NCBI GenBank assembly: GCA_031375105.1
Contig: JANMHJ010000071.1
Span: 62,001-126,000 of the forward strand
From: JANMDU01 sp031375105
GTDB taxonomy: Bacteria; Pseudomonadota; Gammaproteobacteria; Burkholderiales; Burkholderiaceae_C
Length of the DNA: 64,000 nt
Direction of reading: 5' to 3'
In this document: piece after piece, positions 17,873-26,665 of the stretch
Numbering within the stretch: the stretch's first letter is position 1
Layout: every line of letters begins with the position of its first letter
Program-made: the position numbers and the translations under genes
The notes under the pieces: generated by a model
Seen by the model: the letters and a program-made list of their open reading frames with translations, nothing else
What the model was told of the DNA's origin: nothing
Database searches by the model: none

Positions 17873-17902
17873 CCCCGCCAGTGCAAACTGGCGGGGTTTT
17901 TT
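17873..17902 (+). terminator. rho-independent terminator
   Basis: 10-bp stem CCCCGCCAGT / ACTGGCGGGG with a GCAA tetraloop and six T. It lies 20 nt after the repeat-lipoprotein stop. Confidence 0.92.
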
Positions 17903-17965
17903 CATGTCCTATCACATGTCCGAAAACGGCGAGTCAAGTCGATGCACAGGCGTATCATTGCCTTC

Positions 17966-19555
17966 ATGCCAATAGCCACCATCAACGACGAAGCCTGCTA
18001 CCTCGCCCTGAAAAGCCGTGATGCCCGCTTTGATGGGCAGTTTTTTACAGCAGTGACTTCGACGGGAATTTACTGCCGGCCAGTGTGCCGCGTGAAAGCG
18101 CCCAAGCGGGAGAATTGCCGCTTTTTTATGCATGCGGCGCAGGCTGAAAGCGCGGGCTTTCGACCTTGTTTGCGCTGCCGGCCTGAGCTTGCGCCTCTGC
18201 GCAACGAGCCGGTGTGGTCCACCGAAGATGCATCCAACATCTTGGCTTCGCAAGCGGTGAAACTGCTCGGCGATGCGGCCATCGCTGGAGATGACACCTC
18301 AATCGCGCAGATCGCGGCCAAGCTGGGCATCAGCGAACGGCATTTGCGGCGCATTGTGGAGGCGCATTTGGGGGTGAGCCCGCTGCAATTTCTGCAAACA
18401 CGCCGCCTGCTTGCTGCAAAGGCTTTGCTGACAGACACACGCTTGCCGATCCAAGATGTGGCTCTGTCCAGTGGCTTTGGCAGCCTGCGGCGCTTTAACG
18501 CGGCATTTTTGCAGCATTACGGCATGCCGCCCACACGGCTGCGCAAACAATTGGCGCAGGATGCATCGTCGCAGGCAGATACACCCAGCCGCAGTCTTGA
18601 AAAGATACAAGGCAGCATCCGCTTGCAACTGGGTTTTCGCCCACCGTATGATGCCCAAGCGCTCCTTGCCTTCTGGCAGCAGCGCCAACTCGATACTATG
18701 GAATTCATAGCAAACACCGCAGACTCTATAAGGGCAATCAACCCATTTTCTTTAAAATCTTGTACGCCAAGCATGGTTCGCAGCCTGTGCATCTCGCACA
18801 CCAGCGCGCGCGGCACTGCAACCCTGCGCGGCTGGCTGCAAGCCACGCCGGATCTTGAGAAAAACGTGCTTCGCATCCAGCTGAGCGACCAACTCGCTCC
18901 CGCCTTGCCGCTCATCACGCAGCGGCTTCGCGCCGCTTTTGATCTGGACGCAGACCCGTTCGCCGTTGATTCAGCGCTCGCTCAATCCTTCAAAGGCGGC
19001 GAAGGCATGCGCGTGCCCGGCAGCTTGGATGGCTTTGAGATCGCTGTGCGCGCGATCCTCGGCCAACAAGTCACGGTGGCCGCAGGTCGCACCTTCACAC
19101 AGCGCGTCTTGCAAACTTTTGGTGAACCCATCCAAACGCCTTGGCCGCAAATCACGCGCTGCTTCCCCATGCCGCAAACCTTAGCAAATGCCACGCCTGA
19201 GAGCTTGGGCGTTTTGGGCATCGTCAAACAACGTCAAGCCGCGTTGATCGCTCTGTCTCGCGCGGTGGCCAGCGGCGCGTTGAATTTGAATTCACCGCCC
19301 CAACCGCTGCAAGTCATCGAGCAACTCAAAGCTTTACCTGGCATTGGCGACTGGACGGCGCAATACATCGCCATGCGCGCCCTGCGCTGGCCTGATGCAT
19401 TCCCAGCGGGAGATATCGCGCTGCACAACGCAATGAGCTTGCGCCACGAAATCAGCCCCGTCAAACGTGCGCGCTTGGCAGAAGCTGCCTCACAAGCTTG
19501 GCGGCCATGGCGCAGCTATGCCGTGTTTCGCATCTGGGCAGGGCTTACAAAATGA
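17966..19555 (+). CDS. alkA: Ada-AraC-AlkA fusion: alkylation-responsive DNA-3-methyladenine glycosylase II
   Basis: 529 aa with three parts. (1) Ada-type zinc domain, Cys37, Cys41, Cys68 and Cys71 in IYCRPVCR and FRPCLRCRPE, spacing as in E. coli Ada, where the first Cys accepts methyl from phosphotriesters. (2) AraC-type HTH, about 95-190. (3) AlkA N-domain and helix-hairpin-helix glycosylase with LPGIGDWTAQYIAMRALRW and catalytic Asp483. An interspersed repeat (18694-18760) adds about 20 residues to the AlkA N-domain (around ANTADSIRAINPF). ogt follows, forming an alkylation-repair unit. ATG 17966 is preferred to 17942 by fit to family N-termini. Confidence 0.92.
   Translation: MPIATINDEACYLALKSRDARFDGQFFTAVTSTGIYCRPVCRVKAPKRENCRFFMHAAQAESAGFRPCLRCRPELAPLRNEPVWSTEDASNILASQAVKLLGDAAIAGDDTSIAQIAAKLGISERHLRRIVEAHLGVSPLQFLQTRRLLAAKALLTDTRLPIQDVALSSGFGSLRRFNAAFLQHYGMPPTRLRKQLAQDASSQADTPSRSLEKIQGSIRLQLGFRPPYDAQALLAFWQQRQLDTMEFIANTADSIRAINPFSLKSCTPSMVRSLCISHTSARGTATLRGWLQATPDLEKNVLRIQLSDQLAPALPLITQRLRAAFDLDADPFAVDSALAQSFKGGEGMRVPGSLDGFEIAVRAILGQQVTVAAGRTFTQRVLQTFGEPIQTPWPQITRCFPMPQTLANATPESLGVLGIVKQRQAALIALSRAVASGALNLNSPPQPLQVIEQLKALPGIGDWTAQYIAMRALRWPDAFPAGDIALHNAMSLRHEISPVKRARLAEAASQAWRPWRSYAVFRIWAGLTK
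18694..18760 (+). repeat. interspersed short repeat, copy 4 (inside alkA)
   Basis: Contains ACTATGGAATTCATAGC, CGCAGACTCTATAAGGGC and TTTTCTTTAAA. Read through in frame by the alkA fusion gene. Confidence 0.6.
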
Positions 19556-19566
19556 AAGTTTTGCCT

Positions 19567-19640
19567 GCTATTTACTATTACTTTGATAGCAAACTATGCA
19601 CAATTTATAACGGCTAGAGCCATAAAAACCTTTAAAAATC
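19567..19640 (+). repeat. interspersed short repeat, copy 5 (alkA-ogt spacer)
   Basis: Contains CTATTTACTATTACTTTGAT, AGCAAACTATGCACAATTTA and TAACGGCTAGAGCC. It takes up almost the whole spacer and ends at the ogt start codon (ATG 19641). Confidence 0.65.
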
Positions 19641-20162
19641 ATGGGTACACACACAGCACACTTCCTGCACAGTTTTCCATCTCCTCTGGGCGCACTTTGG
19701 CTTTCTGCTTCCGATCAAGGCTTGAGTGGCTTGTGGTTTGAAGGGCAGAAACATCTGCCAGATTTCTCTGATGCGAAGCGCTGGCAACGCGGCCAGCATC
19801 GCTACATGCAAGCTGCGATCGGTCAACTCACGCGCTACTTTGCAGGCCAAATGAATGCGCAAGATTTCAGCTTGGGCACTGTGCTCCCACTCGATCTTAA
19901 GCAGGGCACAGCCTTTCAGCAAAGCGTCTGGCAAGCTCTGCTGAAGATACCGATGGGCGGCTCCACCAGCTACGGCGCTGTGGCCGCGCAGATCGGTAAA
20001 CCAGCGGCGGTGCGGGCTGTAGGCGCAGCGGTGGGTCGCAATCCAATAGGCATCCTCGTGCCCTGCCACCGCGTCCTCGGGCGCGATGGCTCTTTGACTG
20101 GCTATGCGGGTGGGTTGGAGAGGAAGGTGGCTTTGCTTCGGTTGGAGGGTTTGCTGCTTTGA
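19641..20162 (+). CDS. ogt: methylated-DNA-protein-cysteine methyltransferase
   Basis: 173 aa. Suicide repair of O6-methylguanine: the methyl acceptor is Cys142 in LVPCHRVLGRDGSLTGYAGG. The HTH region TSYGAVAAQIGKPAAVRAVG precedes it. Placed right after the Ada-AlkA fusion, so both are likely part of the same adaptive response. Confidence 0.94.
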   Translation: MGTHTAHFLHSFPSPLGALWLSASDQGLSGLWFEGQKHLPDFSDAKRWQRGQHRYMQAAIGQLTRYFAGQMNAQDFSLGTVLPLDLKQGTAFQQSVWQALLKIPMGGSTSYGAVAAQIGKPAAVRAVGAAVGRNPIGILVPCHRVLGRDGSLTGYAGGLERKVALLRLEGLLL

Positions 20163-20177
20163 GAATTTCCGCAAATA

Positions 20178-20350
20178 CCGGACGCGAAGGGCGCGAAAGT
20201 GACGCGAAAGACGCGAAAAATACCCATCAAAGCTGCATCAATAGCAGCAGATTTTTCATGAGTCGTCCAAGTCAACCGTGTTAATTTCAAGAATATAGTT
20301 TTTCTCTTTTTTCGCGTCTTTCGCGTCACTTTCGCGCCCTTCGCGTCCGG
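20178..20350. repeat. long inverted-repeat element, copy 1
   Basis: Perfect 40-bp inverted arms, 20178-20217 and 20311-20350, made of repeated GACGCGAAAG-type units, separated by a 93-nt AT-richer centre with no ORF. Related elements are at 27703-27861 and 32613-32766. A transcript would fold into a very long hairpin. Probably a non-autonomous mobile element or large transcription-ending palindrome. Confidence 0.85.
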
Positions 20351-20386
20351 CATTTTTTTCCCACCCTAGCCCGAGCAAACTAACCC

Positions 20387-21271
20387 ATGCCAATCGCCAT
20401 CGAATTCATCCTCTTAGCCGCCATTTGGGGCGCATCTTTCTTGCTCATGAAGCTGGGCGCAGCAGATTTCGGCCCGTTCCTTACCGCCTTCCTGCGCGTG
20501 CTGCTTGCTAGCGCATTTTTATTGCCGTTGCTCGTCTGGCGCGGGCAGTTGGAGGCTTTGAAGAAAAATTACAAACCGATCCTCTTCGTCGGCATGCTCA
20601 ACAGCGGCATCCCTTTTGCCCTCTTTTCATTTGCCGTGCTGCACATCACCACAGGTTTGAGCTCGATCCTGAATGCCACCGTGCCACTCTGGGGCGCACT
20701 CGTGGCTTGGCTCTGGCTCAAAGACAAGCCTGCCAGCTCGCGCATTCTGGGTTTGGTGATTGGTTTTGCAGGCGTGGCCGCACTTTCGTGGGACAAAGCC
20801 ACCTTCAAAGAAGGCTCGGCCGCGCCCGCCCTTGCTGTGATCGCCTGTCTTGCCGCCACGCTTTGCTATGGCATCGCTGCCAGCTTCACCAAGAAATACC
20901 TCACCGGCGTGCCGCCCTTGGCCAGCGCCACAGGCAGCCAAATCGGCGCAGCGCTTTTGCTGGGCGTGCCCGGCCTGATTACCATGCCCACACAAATGCC
21001 CGGCCTGCAAGCTTGGGGCGCGATTGTATTGCTGGCCTTCTTCTGCACCGCCGTCGCCTATGTGCTCTATTTCCGAATCATCGAACGCGCCGGGCCCGCG
21101 CGCGCTGTGGCCGTGACTTTTCTGATTCCCGTGTTCGGCGTGGCCTATGGCGCGATCCTCCTGAACGAAAAAATCACGCTCACCATGATTGTCTGTGGCG
21201 CAATCATTGTTTTGGGCACAGCGCTCTCCACAGGCGTGCTGAAACTCAAGCCGCAGAAGCCCGCACCGTGA
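20387..21271 (+). CDS. EamA-family drug/metabolite transporter
   Basis: 294 aa with about ten hydrophobic helices in two EamA repeats (first LLAAIWGASFLLMKLGAADF, second from ALAVIACLAATLCYGI). The glutamate-containing PVFGVAYGAILLNEKI segment is typical. Inner-membrane exporter of an unknown metabolite. Confidence 0.88.
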   Translation: MPIAIEFILLAAIWGASFLLMKLGAADFGPFLTAFLRVLLASAFLLPLLVWRGQLEALKKNYKPILFVGMLNSGIPFALFSFAVLHITTGLSSILNATVPLWGALVAWLWLKDKPASSRILGLVIGFAGVAALSWDKATFKEGSAAPALAVIACLAATLCYGIAASFTKKYLTGVPPLASATGSQIGAALLLGVPGLITMPTQMPGLQAWGAIVLLAFFCTAVAYVLYFRIIERAGPARAVAVTFLIPVFGVAYGAILLNEKITLTMIVCGAIIVLGTALSTGVLKLKPQKPAP

Positions 21272-21359
21272 TCCCACCGATCTCAACATGCCCACGCGCT
21301 GCGCATACGTAAGCATCAGCGGCTGGCAAAAAAACCTTGGCTGCCTCATACTCTCTACG

Positions 21360-22187
21360 ATGTTGACGTCACGCCTACTTATCCGCGCCATCTCGATCTC
21401 CACCTTGATCGCCATCACTTGGCTTGGCCTCGTTCACCTGCCCGCGCATGCGCAGCACAGCGACTACGCGCGCGAGAAACGTTTCGCGCAAGACATTGCA
21501 GCGCAACTCTTGGTGGGTGACATGGTGCAGATTGCGCATCCAGCGGCCTCTGGCAGCAAAGATTTGCCGGCCTTCATGGCAATCCATGCCAAAGGCCAAG
21601 CCAAGCGCCCAGCCATCGTGCTCGCGCATGGCGTGGGCACGCATCCAGACGATGGCCTGACCGGGCAACTGCGCCAGCGCCTGAATGATCTGGGCTACAC
21701 CACACTGGCCATTCAAATGCCGATTGCCGCCCGAGACGCACAGCTTGATGATTACTTCCCCAAGCAATTTCCCGAAGCCAGCGCCCGGCTACAAAACGCC
21801 GCAGTTTGGCTGCGTCAGCAGGGGCACACACGCGTCGTGCTCGCCAGCCACACCATGGGCGCTTGGATGGCCAATGTGTATTTCGATGAACTGATGAAGA
21901 CTAACATCGAAGCGAAATCCTCTCCCTACCAGGCTTGGATTTGCATCTCCCTCACCGGCAATTATTCATGGGCCATGCGCAACTATCCCTTTCCGATTCT
22001 TGACTTGTATGGCGAGCAAGACATCCCCGTCACCGTCTCCTCCGCATGGCGACGCGCTGGTTTGATCAAGTTGGCCTTTGAAGGCTCTGCACAAACCAAA
22101 ATCGCGGGCGCTGATGCGCAATGGCGCGGCAAAGAAACGGCAGCCGCACAAGCCATTGATGCATTCATTCAGCGCGTTTTGCCATAA
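21360..22187 (+). CDS. secreted alpha/beta-hydrolase-like protein, DUF3530 type
   Basis: 275 aa from ATG 21360, which begins a signal peptide (ISTLIAITWLGLVHLPAHAQ). The fold pattern AIVLAHGVGTHPDDG and a C-terminal LDLYGEQDIPV resemble alpha/beta-hydrolases. At the nucleophile elbow the sequence is ASHTMGAWM, with Thr where the GxSxG serine is expected, so catalysis in the usual way is doubtful. Family (DUF3530) assigned from recall. An upstream in-frame start at 21288 would remove the signal peptide from the N-terminus. Confidence 0.65.
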   Translation: MLTSRLLIRAISISTLIAITWLGLVHLPAHAQHSDYAREKRFAQDIAAQLLVGDMVQIAHPAASGSKDLPAFMAIHAKGQAKRPAIVLAHGVGTHPDDGLTGQLRQRLNDLGYTTLAIQMPIAARDAQLDDYFPKQFPEASARLQNAAVWLRQQGHTRVVLASHTMGAWMANVYFDELMKTNIEAKSSPYQAWICISLTGNYSWAMRNYPFPILDLYGEQDIPVTVSSAWRRAGLIKLAFEGSAQTKIAGADAQWRGKETAAAQAIDAFIQRVLP

Positions 22188-22208
22188 ATCACGGCCGTGG
22201 AAAATTGT

Positions 22209-22691
22209 TCACAGCTTTTCAATGCGCTGATCACTCACTGCTAGCCACTTCGCATCACTCACAAGCTGCGGCGCAATTTCTCTCAAGGGCGCGAGCACGA
22301 AGGCGCGCTGCCACATGCGCGGATGCGGCACGGTGAGCGTCTCGCTTTGAATCTGCGCATTGCCGTACAGCAGCAAATCCAAATCTAAAGTGCGCGGCGC
22401 GTTACGATACGGTCTTTCTCGCTGCGCAGCACGCTCTGTTTTTTGTAGCAAACTCAGCAATGAATACGCCGGCATTGTGCATGAAACCCTCACCACAGCA
22501 TTGATGTAGTCCGGCCCTGAGCTTTCTACAGGCGCGGTGCGATACAGCGATGAAGCACAGATAAGTTCAACACCCGGCGACTGCGCTATCGACACCATCG
22601 CCAATCGAACAGTCGCCTGCGCATCGCCTAGGTTGGCACCCAAGGCAATGTAGGCGGTGACGGGTTCACGGGTGGGCAGGCTCTCTTGCAT
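22209..22691 (-). CDS. folK: 2-amino-4-hydroxy-6-hydroxymethyldihydropteridine pyrophosphokinase (HPPK)
   Basis: 160 aa. Makes the pterin diphosphate used by FolP. ALGANLGDAQATV (about 13-25), SSLYRTAPVESSGPDYINAV and the metal/ATP region PRTLDLDLLLYG followed by VPHPRMWQRAFVLAPL are diagnostic. ATG 22691 is preferred over the TTG at 22700. Stands apart from folP. Confidence 0.94.
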   Translation of the reverse strand: MQESLPTREPVTAYIALGANLGDAQATVRLAMVSIAQSPGVELICASSLYRTAPVESSGPDYINAVVRVSCTMPAYSLLSLLQKTERAAQRERPYRNAPRTLDLDLLLYGNAQIQSETLTVPHPRMWQRAFVLAPLREIAPQLVSDAKWLAVSDQRIEKL

Positions 22692-22755
22692 GCCGCGCAA
22701 TGTAGCATGCCCTGTTGCTGTACTGTGCTTTTACAAACTGCGCACAATCACAACC

Positions 22756-24351
22756 ATGAAGTTTCCAGCCAACGTTCGCCACCTCATCCTCATTTTGGGC
22801 GATCAGCTTGATCACCAATCTTCAGCCTTTGCAGGCTTCGATCCCAAGAAGGATGTGGTGCTGATGATTGAAGCATTGGAAGAATCCACGCATGTGTGGT
22901 CACACAAAATTCGTACTGCGCTTTTCCTGTCTGCGATGCGGCATTTTGCGCTGAGCTTGCAGGAGCGCGGTTGGCCTGTGATGTATCGCAAGCTAGAGGC
23001 GGAAGGCGATGCCACGCTGGCTGCTGGTTTGCGCTCGGCGATTGAACAGCTCAAACCGCAAGCCGTGATCGGCGTAGAACCGGGTGACTACCGCGTGCGT
23101 CAACAGTTAGAGTACGCTATGAATTCGATAGCTACTCGCGCACAGAATATAACGGGGAACAGCCCAAAAGGCTTAAAAATTTCACTCCAATGGCTGGATG
23201 ACACGCACTTCCTCTGCTCCACGCAAGAGTTTCGCAAATGGGCTGGCAGCAGCAAAAGCTTGCGCATGGAATTCTTCTACCGCCAGATGCGTCAGCGCCA
23301 CAACATCTTGATGGATGGCAAGAAGCCGATCCTCGATCAATGGAATTTTGATGCCGAGAATCGCAAGACTTTTGGCAAGGCTGGGCCGCAAGATGTACCC
23401 AAACCATTGGTTTATGAACATGACGCGATCACGAAACAGGTATTGAGCATTGTCGATGAAAAATTTGCCGATCATCCGGGAAATCTTGCTAAATTCAATT
23501 GGCCTGTCACGCGCACGCAAGCCTTGTGCGCGCTCCATGATTTCATCGAAAACCGACTTGCACAATTCGGCCCGCATCAAGACGCGATGTGGACGAATTT
23601 GGAGTTTGGCTGGCATTCGCTGATCTCCTCATCGCTGAATTTGAAGCTCTTGAATCCGCTGGAAGTGATTCAAGCGGCAGAGAAGGCGTATCACGAGCGC
23701 GGCTTGGATATTGCTAGCGTGGAAGGTTTCATCCGCCAAATTCTCGGCTGGCGAGAATTCATGCGCGGTGTGTATTTTTTAGACATGCCGCAGATGGCGC
23801 TAGATAATTTTTACGGCCACGAAAATACATTGCCCAAATGGTATTGGACGGCCAACACCAAGATGAATTGCATGCGCCAGAGCATTCAGCAAACCTTAGA
23901 CAACAGCTATTCCCATCACATCCAGCGCCTGATGATCACGGGCATGTTTGGCGTGACTGCACAAATCAAACCGCAGGCTCTCTGCGATTGGTATTTAGCG
24001 GTTTACGTGGATGCGGTGGAGTGGGTAGAACTGCCCAACACCGCCGGCATGGCGCTCTTTGCAAACGGTGGCCGCTTCACCAGCAAGCCCTACATTGCGA
24101 GCGGCGCATATGTCAAGCGCATGAGTAACTACTGCCAAGGCTGTGCTTACTCACCCGAGGCGCGTTCAGGCAAAGATGCTTGCCCAATGACGACTTTGTA
24201 TTGGAATTTTCTGGATGCGCATGAGAAGGAGTTTGCAGGTAATCCTCGGACTGCTTTGATGGTGAAGAATTTGCAGCGGATGACTGAAGATGACCGCGCG
24301 GCTGTTAGGTCTCGTGCTAAAGAAATGCTGTCTGATTTGGACAGCTTGTAG
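22756..24351 (+). CDS. iron-sulfur bacterial cryptochrome/photolyase (PhrB-type, FeS-BCP)
   Basis: 531 aa. Starts with HLILILGDQLDHQSSAF, the family N-terminus, and contains the C-terminal QIKPQALCDWYLAVYVDAVEWVELPN. Cysteines 372, 460, 463 and 476 have exactly the spacing known for the [4Fe-4S] ligands of Agrobacterium PhrB (88, 3 and 13 residues apart). Expected to repair (6-4) photoproducts or act as a photoreceptor. A repeat copy is embedded around residues 121-142 (ATRAQNITGNSPKGL). ATG 22756 is preferred over the long upstream extension from 22657, which overlaps folK. Confidence 0.92.
   Translation: MKFPANVRHLILILGDQLDHQSSAFAGFDPKKDVVLMIEALEESTHVWSHKIRTALFLSAMRHFALSLQERGWPVMYRKLEAEGDATLAAGLRSAIEQLKPQAVIGVEPGDYRVRQQLEYAMNSIATRAQNITGNSPKGLKISLQWLDDTHFLCSTQEFRKWAGSSKSLRMEFFYRQMRQRHNILMDGKKPILDQWNFDAENRKTFGKAGPQDVPKPLVYEHDAITKQVLSIVDEKFADHPGNLAKFNWPVTRTQALCALHDFIENRLAQFGPHQDAMWTNLEFGWHSLISSSLNLKLLNPLEVIQAAEKAYHERGLDIASVEGFIRQILGWREFMRGVYFLDMPQMALDNFYGHENTLPKWYWTANTKMNCMRQSIQQTLDNSYSHHIQRLMITGMFGVTAQIKPQALCDWYLAVYVDAVEWVELPNTAGMALFANGGRFTSKPYIASGAYVKRMSNYCQGCAYSPEARSGKDACPMTTLYWNFLDAHEKEFAGNPRTALMVKNLQRMTEDDRAAVRSRAKEMLSDLDSL
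23116..23181 (+). repeat. interspersed short repeat, copy 6 (inside photolyase gene)
   Basis: Contains GCTATGAATTCGATAGCTAC, CGCGCACAGAATATAACGGG and GCTTAAAAATTT. Translated in frame. Confidence 0.6.
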
Positions 24352-24409
24352 TTTCAAAATTCGTGCGGCGCTTGTATTGGGAATAGATCGTGCTGCCTGC
24401 GCGTTTTGT

Positions 24410-24530
24410 TACGTGCCCTCCGGCTGGCGCTGCGCGCGTACATGCCGTATGGGTCATTCGCAGCCATCGACATAGCGCATGTACCGCAGCGAGCTAAAAG
24501 GAGGAGCCGAAGGCGGGGGACACGAACGAA
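24410..24530. repeat. interrupted palindromic element, copy 1
   Basis: GTACATGC (24438-24445) pairs with GCATGTAC (24477-24484), and flanking GCGCTGCG pairs with CGCAGCG. On the minus strand the outer part reads CGTGTCCCCC, a short hairpin, then CCTCCTTTTAGCTCGC, a core also found in the element at 34585-34700. It fills the gap between the photolyase gene and the VWA gene, which otherwise holds nothing. Confidence 0.5.
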
Positions 24531-24583
24531 GGTGCGTGCGCTGTGGCGATGGCGGGCACAGCAATTTAAACCGCACGCAAGAG

Positions 24584-25633
24584 TCAAAGCACCCGGTTAA
24601 ACCACAACACCGACAAAGAAGCAGAAACCACAGCCAGCAAAGCTGCGAGAAGAGCGAGCAAGCCAGAAATTTCTGTCTCCTTCGTCTCGGTAGAAATCCG
24701 AGAACTCAGTTTTTCATACACCTTGGTCAAATCCGCCGCGCTGCCTGCGTAGAAATAATCGGCGGCTGTGCGGTCGGCCACGGCTTTGAGCGTGGCTTCA
24801 TCTAGCCGCACGCGCATGCTCCAGCCCTCAAAGCCAATCGTCTCGCCGTCCACTGTGCCAATGCCCACGGTATAGACGCGCACACCGCGCTCGCCGGCCA
24901 TTTTGGCGGCCTCCATCGGGTCCACGCCCGGGGTGCGCTGGCCGTCGGTGAGCATGATCACGGCAGCGGAGTTGTAGGAGCCGGGTGGCACGGGCGTGTG
25001 CTCCTTCTTTTCTTTTGGTGGCTCGTTCAAGGGGCGAGCGGCCAAGCGCGGTGCGCCCATTTGTTCGAGCGTGATGCCTGCGTCCGGAAACAGCGTGGCA
25101 AGTGAGATCACGATGGCATTGCCGGTGGCAGTGCCGCGCTGCAATTGGAAGCGATCAATCGCTTGCACCAAATCTTCACGGTTGAGCGTGGGGTATTGCG
25201 CGACTTGAGCAGAACCTGCAAAGGCCACGATGCCAACTTTGACTTCACGTGGTAAATCTTGCAAAAACTTCTTCGCTGCCGCCTGCGCAGCAATGATGCG
25301 CGTGGGCAGTACATCGGTGGCTCGCATACTGCCGCTCACATCCATCGCCAAAATAATCGTCTTTTGATTTGAAGGCAGTGTGATCACTGCCATTGGCCTG
25401 GCCGCAGCAACAAGCATCGCGCCCAAAGAGAGCAGAAAGAGTGCTGGCGGCACATGCCTCCTCCAAGCAGCCTGCCCCGAAGCAGCTTGCTTGATGATGG
25501 CAAGCGATGAGAAACTTGCTGCCATTTTTTTTCTGCGCCTGAGCAGCCACATGTAAAAAAGTACGAGCAGCGGCAGCAATAAGAGCAGCCAGAGAAATTC
25601 TGGCCAGAGGAAATTCACGCCCGGGATGGTCAT
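24584..25633 (-). CDS. VWA-domain membrane protein, BatA-like
   Basis: 349 aa. N-terminal membrane helices (FLWLLLLLPLLVLFYMWLL), then a von Willebrand A domain with the metal site DVSGSMRATD and TDGQRTPGVD, and a C-terminal helix. Last gene of a MoxR-DUF58-VWA operon, a module thought to help assemble or fold envelope or metal-containing enzyme complexes. Actual clients are unknown. Confidence 0.88.
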   Translation of the reverse strand: MTIPGVNFLWPEFLWLLLLLPLLVLFYMWLLRRRKKMAASFSSLAIIKQAASGQAAWRRHVPPALFLLSLGAMLVAAARPMAVITLPSNQKTIILAMDVSGSMRATDVLPTRIIAAQAAAKKFLQDLPREVKVGIVAFAGSAQVAQYPTLNREDLVQAIDRFQLQRGTATGNAIVISLATLFPDAGITLEQMGAPRLAARPLNEPPKEKKEHTPVPPGSYNSAAVIMLTDGQRTPGVDPMEAAKMAGERGVRVYTVGIGTVDGETIGFEGWSMRVRLDEATLKAVADRTAADYFYAGSAADLTKVYEKLSSRISTETKETEISGLLALLAALLAVVSASLSVLWFNRVL

Positions 25634-25636
25634 GGT

Positions 25637-26665
25637 TCAGGCCGCCTTTTGTGTTTGAGATAAGGGCGCTGCAAAGCGGCGGCTCTTGCGGCGGCGCAAT
25701 GCAGCAAAGCGAATCAACGCGTCTGCGATATCGGCTTGGGTCGATAGCTCCAGGGTGTCCACACCTGCTGCGCCCAAGCCTTCGCGCAATTGCGCTTCTT
25801 TTTCTGTGGAAATTTCAGCAAAACGGCGGCGAAAGCTGGGGTTGCAATCGACCAGTTGTGTCTCTCCAGTCTCGGCATCGCGGAAGGTAATCAGGCCGAA
25901 ATCCGGCAATTGCAATTCAAGCGGGTCCGTGAGGCGCACAGCGACCACATCATGCCGACGCGCCAGCTGCGCCAAAGGTTTGTCCCAACCCGGTGCGCTG
26001 AAAAAGTCCGACACCACAAACACCGTGCTGCGCCGCTTGATCACATGCGCTGCCGCATCGAGCAAGTGCGTCAATTGCGTTTCTTGTTTGCCTTGCTTTG
26101 CGCGATGCGCCAGCAGCTCATGCGCTAGATGCAACACATGCCTGCGGCCTGAGCCAGTGGGCAACATTTTGTCCATACCCGTGCCATCACCGCCACCGTA
26201 GATCAAAGCGCCCACACGGTTGCCATGCCCCGTAAGTACGCGAGCGAGCGAGACCACCAGCTCATTGCACACATCACGTTTGCGCCGCTGCCCGGAGCCG
26301 AAATCCACCGACGCACTTAAATCCAACACAAACCAAGCCGCCATCTCGCGGTCTTCAGTGAATACGCGCACATGCGGCGTGCCGGTGCGTGCCGTGACGT
26401 TCCAATCGATATGCCGCACATCGTCGTGCGATTGGTATTCGCGCAAATCCGCAAAATCTAAACCTGCGCCGCGAAACAGTGTGCGGTAGTCGCCTTGCAA
26501 AACGCCATCGAGCTTGCGAATCGTCGTCCATTCCAAGCGCTTGAGCAAGCTTTCAGCGCCGCGACCGTCCGCTCGCCCTGAGCTTGTCGAAGCTGCGCTC
26601 GCCCCTTCGACAAGATCAGGGCGAACGGAAGCAAAAGAAAATGTTTTACGCAGCCAGTTTTTCAT
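25637..26665 (-). CDS. DUF58 domain protein
   Basis: 342 aa. The DUF58 signature FRGAGLDFADLREYQSHDDVRHIDWNV (split: GLDFADLREYQ, DDVRHIDWN) and the VWA-like FVLDLSASVDFG are present. It ends 4 nt before the VWA start and overlaps the moxR stop by 20 nt. ATG 26665 is chosen (MKNWLRKTF). Just after the start, residues about 12-33 (SVRPDLVEGASAAS) come from an inserted 25-bp inverted repeat (26568-26629). Confidence 0.87.
   Translation of the reverse strand: MKNWLRKTFSFASVRPDLVEGASAASTSSGRADGRGAESLLKRLEWTTIRKLDGVLQGDYRTLFRGAGLDFADLREYQSHDDVRHIDWNVTARTGTPHVRVFTEDREMAAWFVLDLSASVDFGSGQRRKRDVCNELVVSLARVLTGHGNRVGALIYGGGDGTGMDKMLPTGSGRRHVLHLAHELLAHRAKQGKQETQLTHLLDAAAHVIKRRSTVFVVSDFFSAPGWDKPLAQLARRHDVVAVRLTDPLELQLPDFGLITFRDAETGETQLVDCNPSFRRRFAEISTEKEAQLREGLGAAGVDTLELSTQADIADALIRFAALRRRKSRRFAAPLSQTQKAA
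26568..26629. repeat. 25-bp inverted repeat inside DUF58 gene
   Basis: Arms 26568-26592 and 26605-26629 pair with two mismatches around the core GCCCTGAGCTTGTCGAAG, a well known dispersed palindromic motif of many proteobacteria. The frame stays open through both arms, so the element is translated. Confidence 0.85.

Noticed and set aside
20627..21418. 263-codon minus-strand frame opposite the EamA gene
   Set aside because: Gly/His-rich antisense shadow, no family resemblance.
22657..22755. N-terminal extension of the photolyase gene from 22657
   Set aside because: Overlaps folK and has no family match; the protein begins at ATG 22756.
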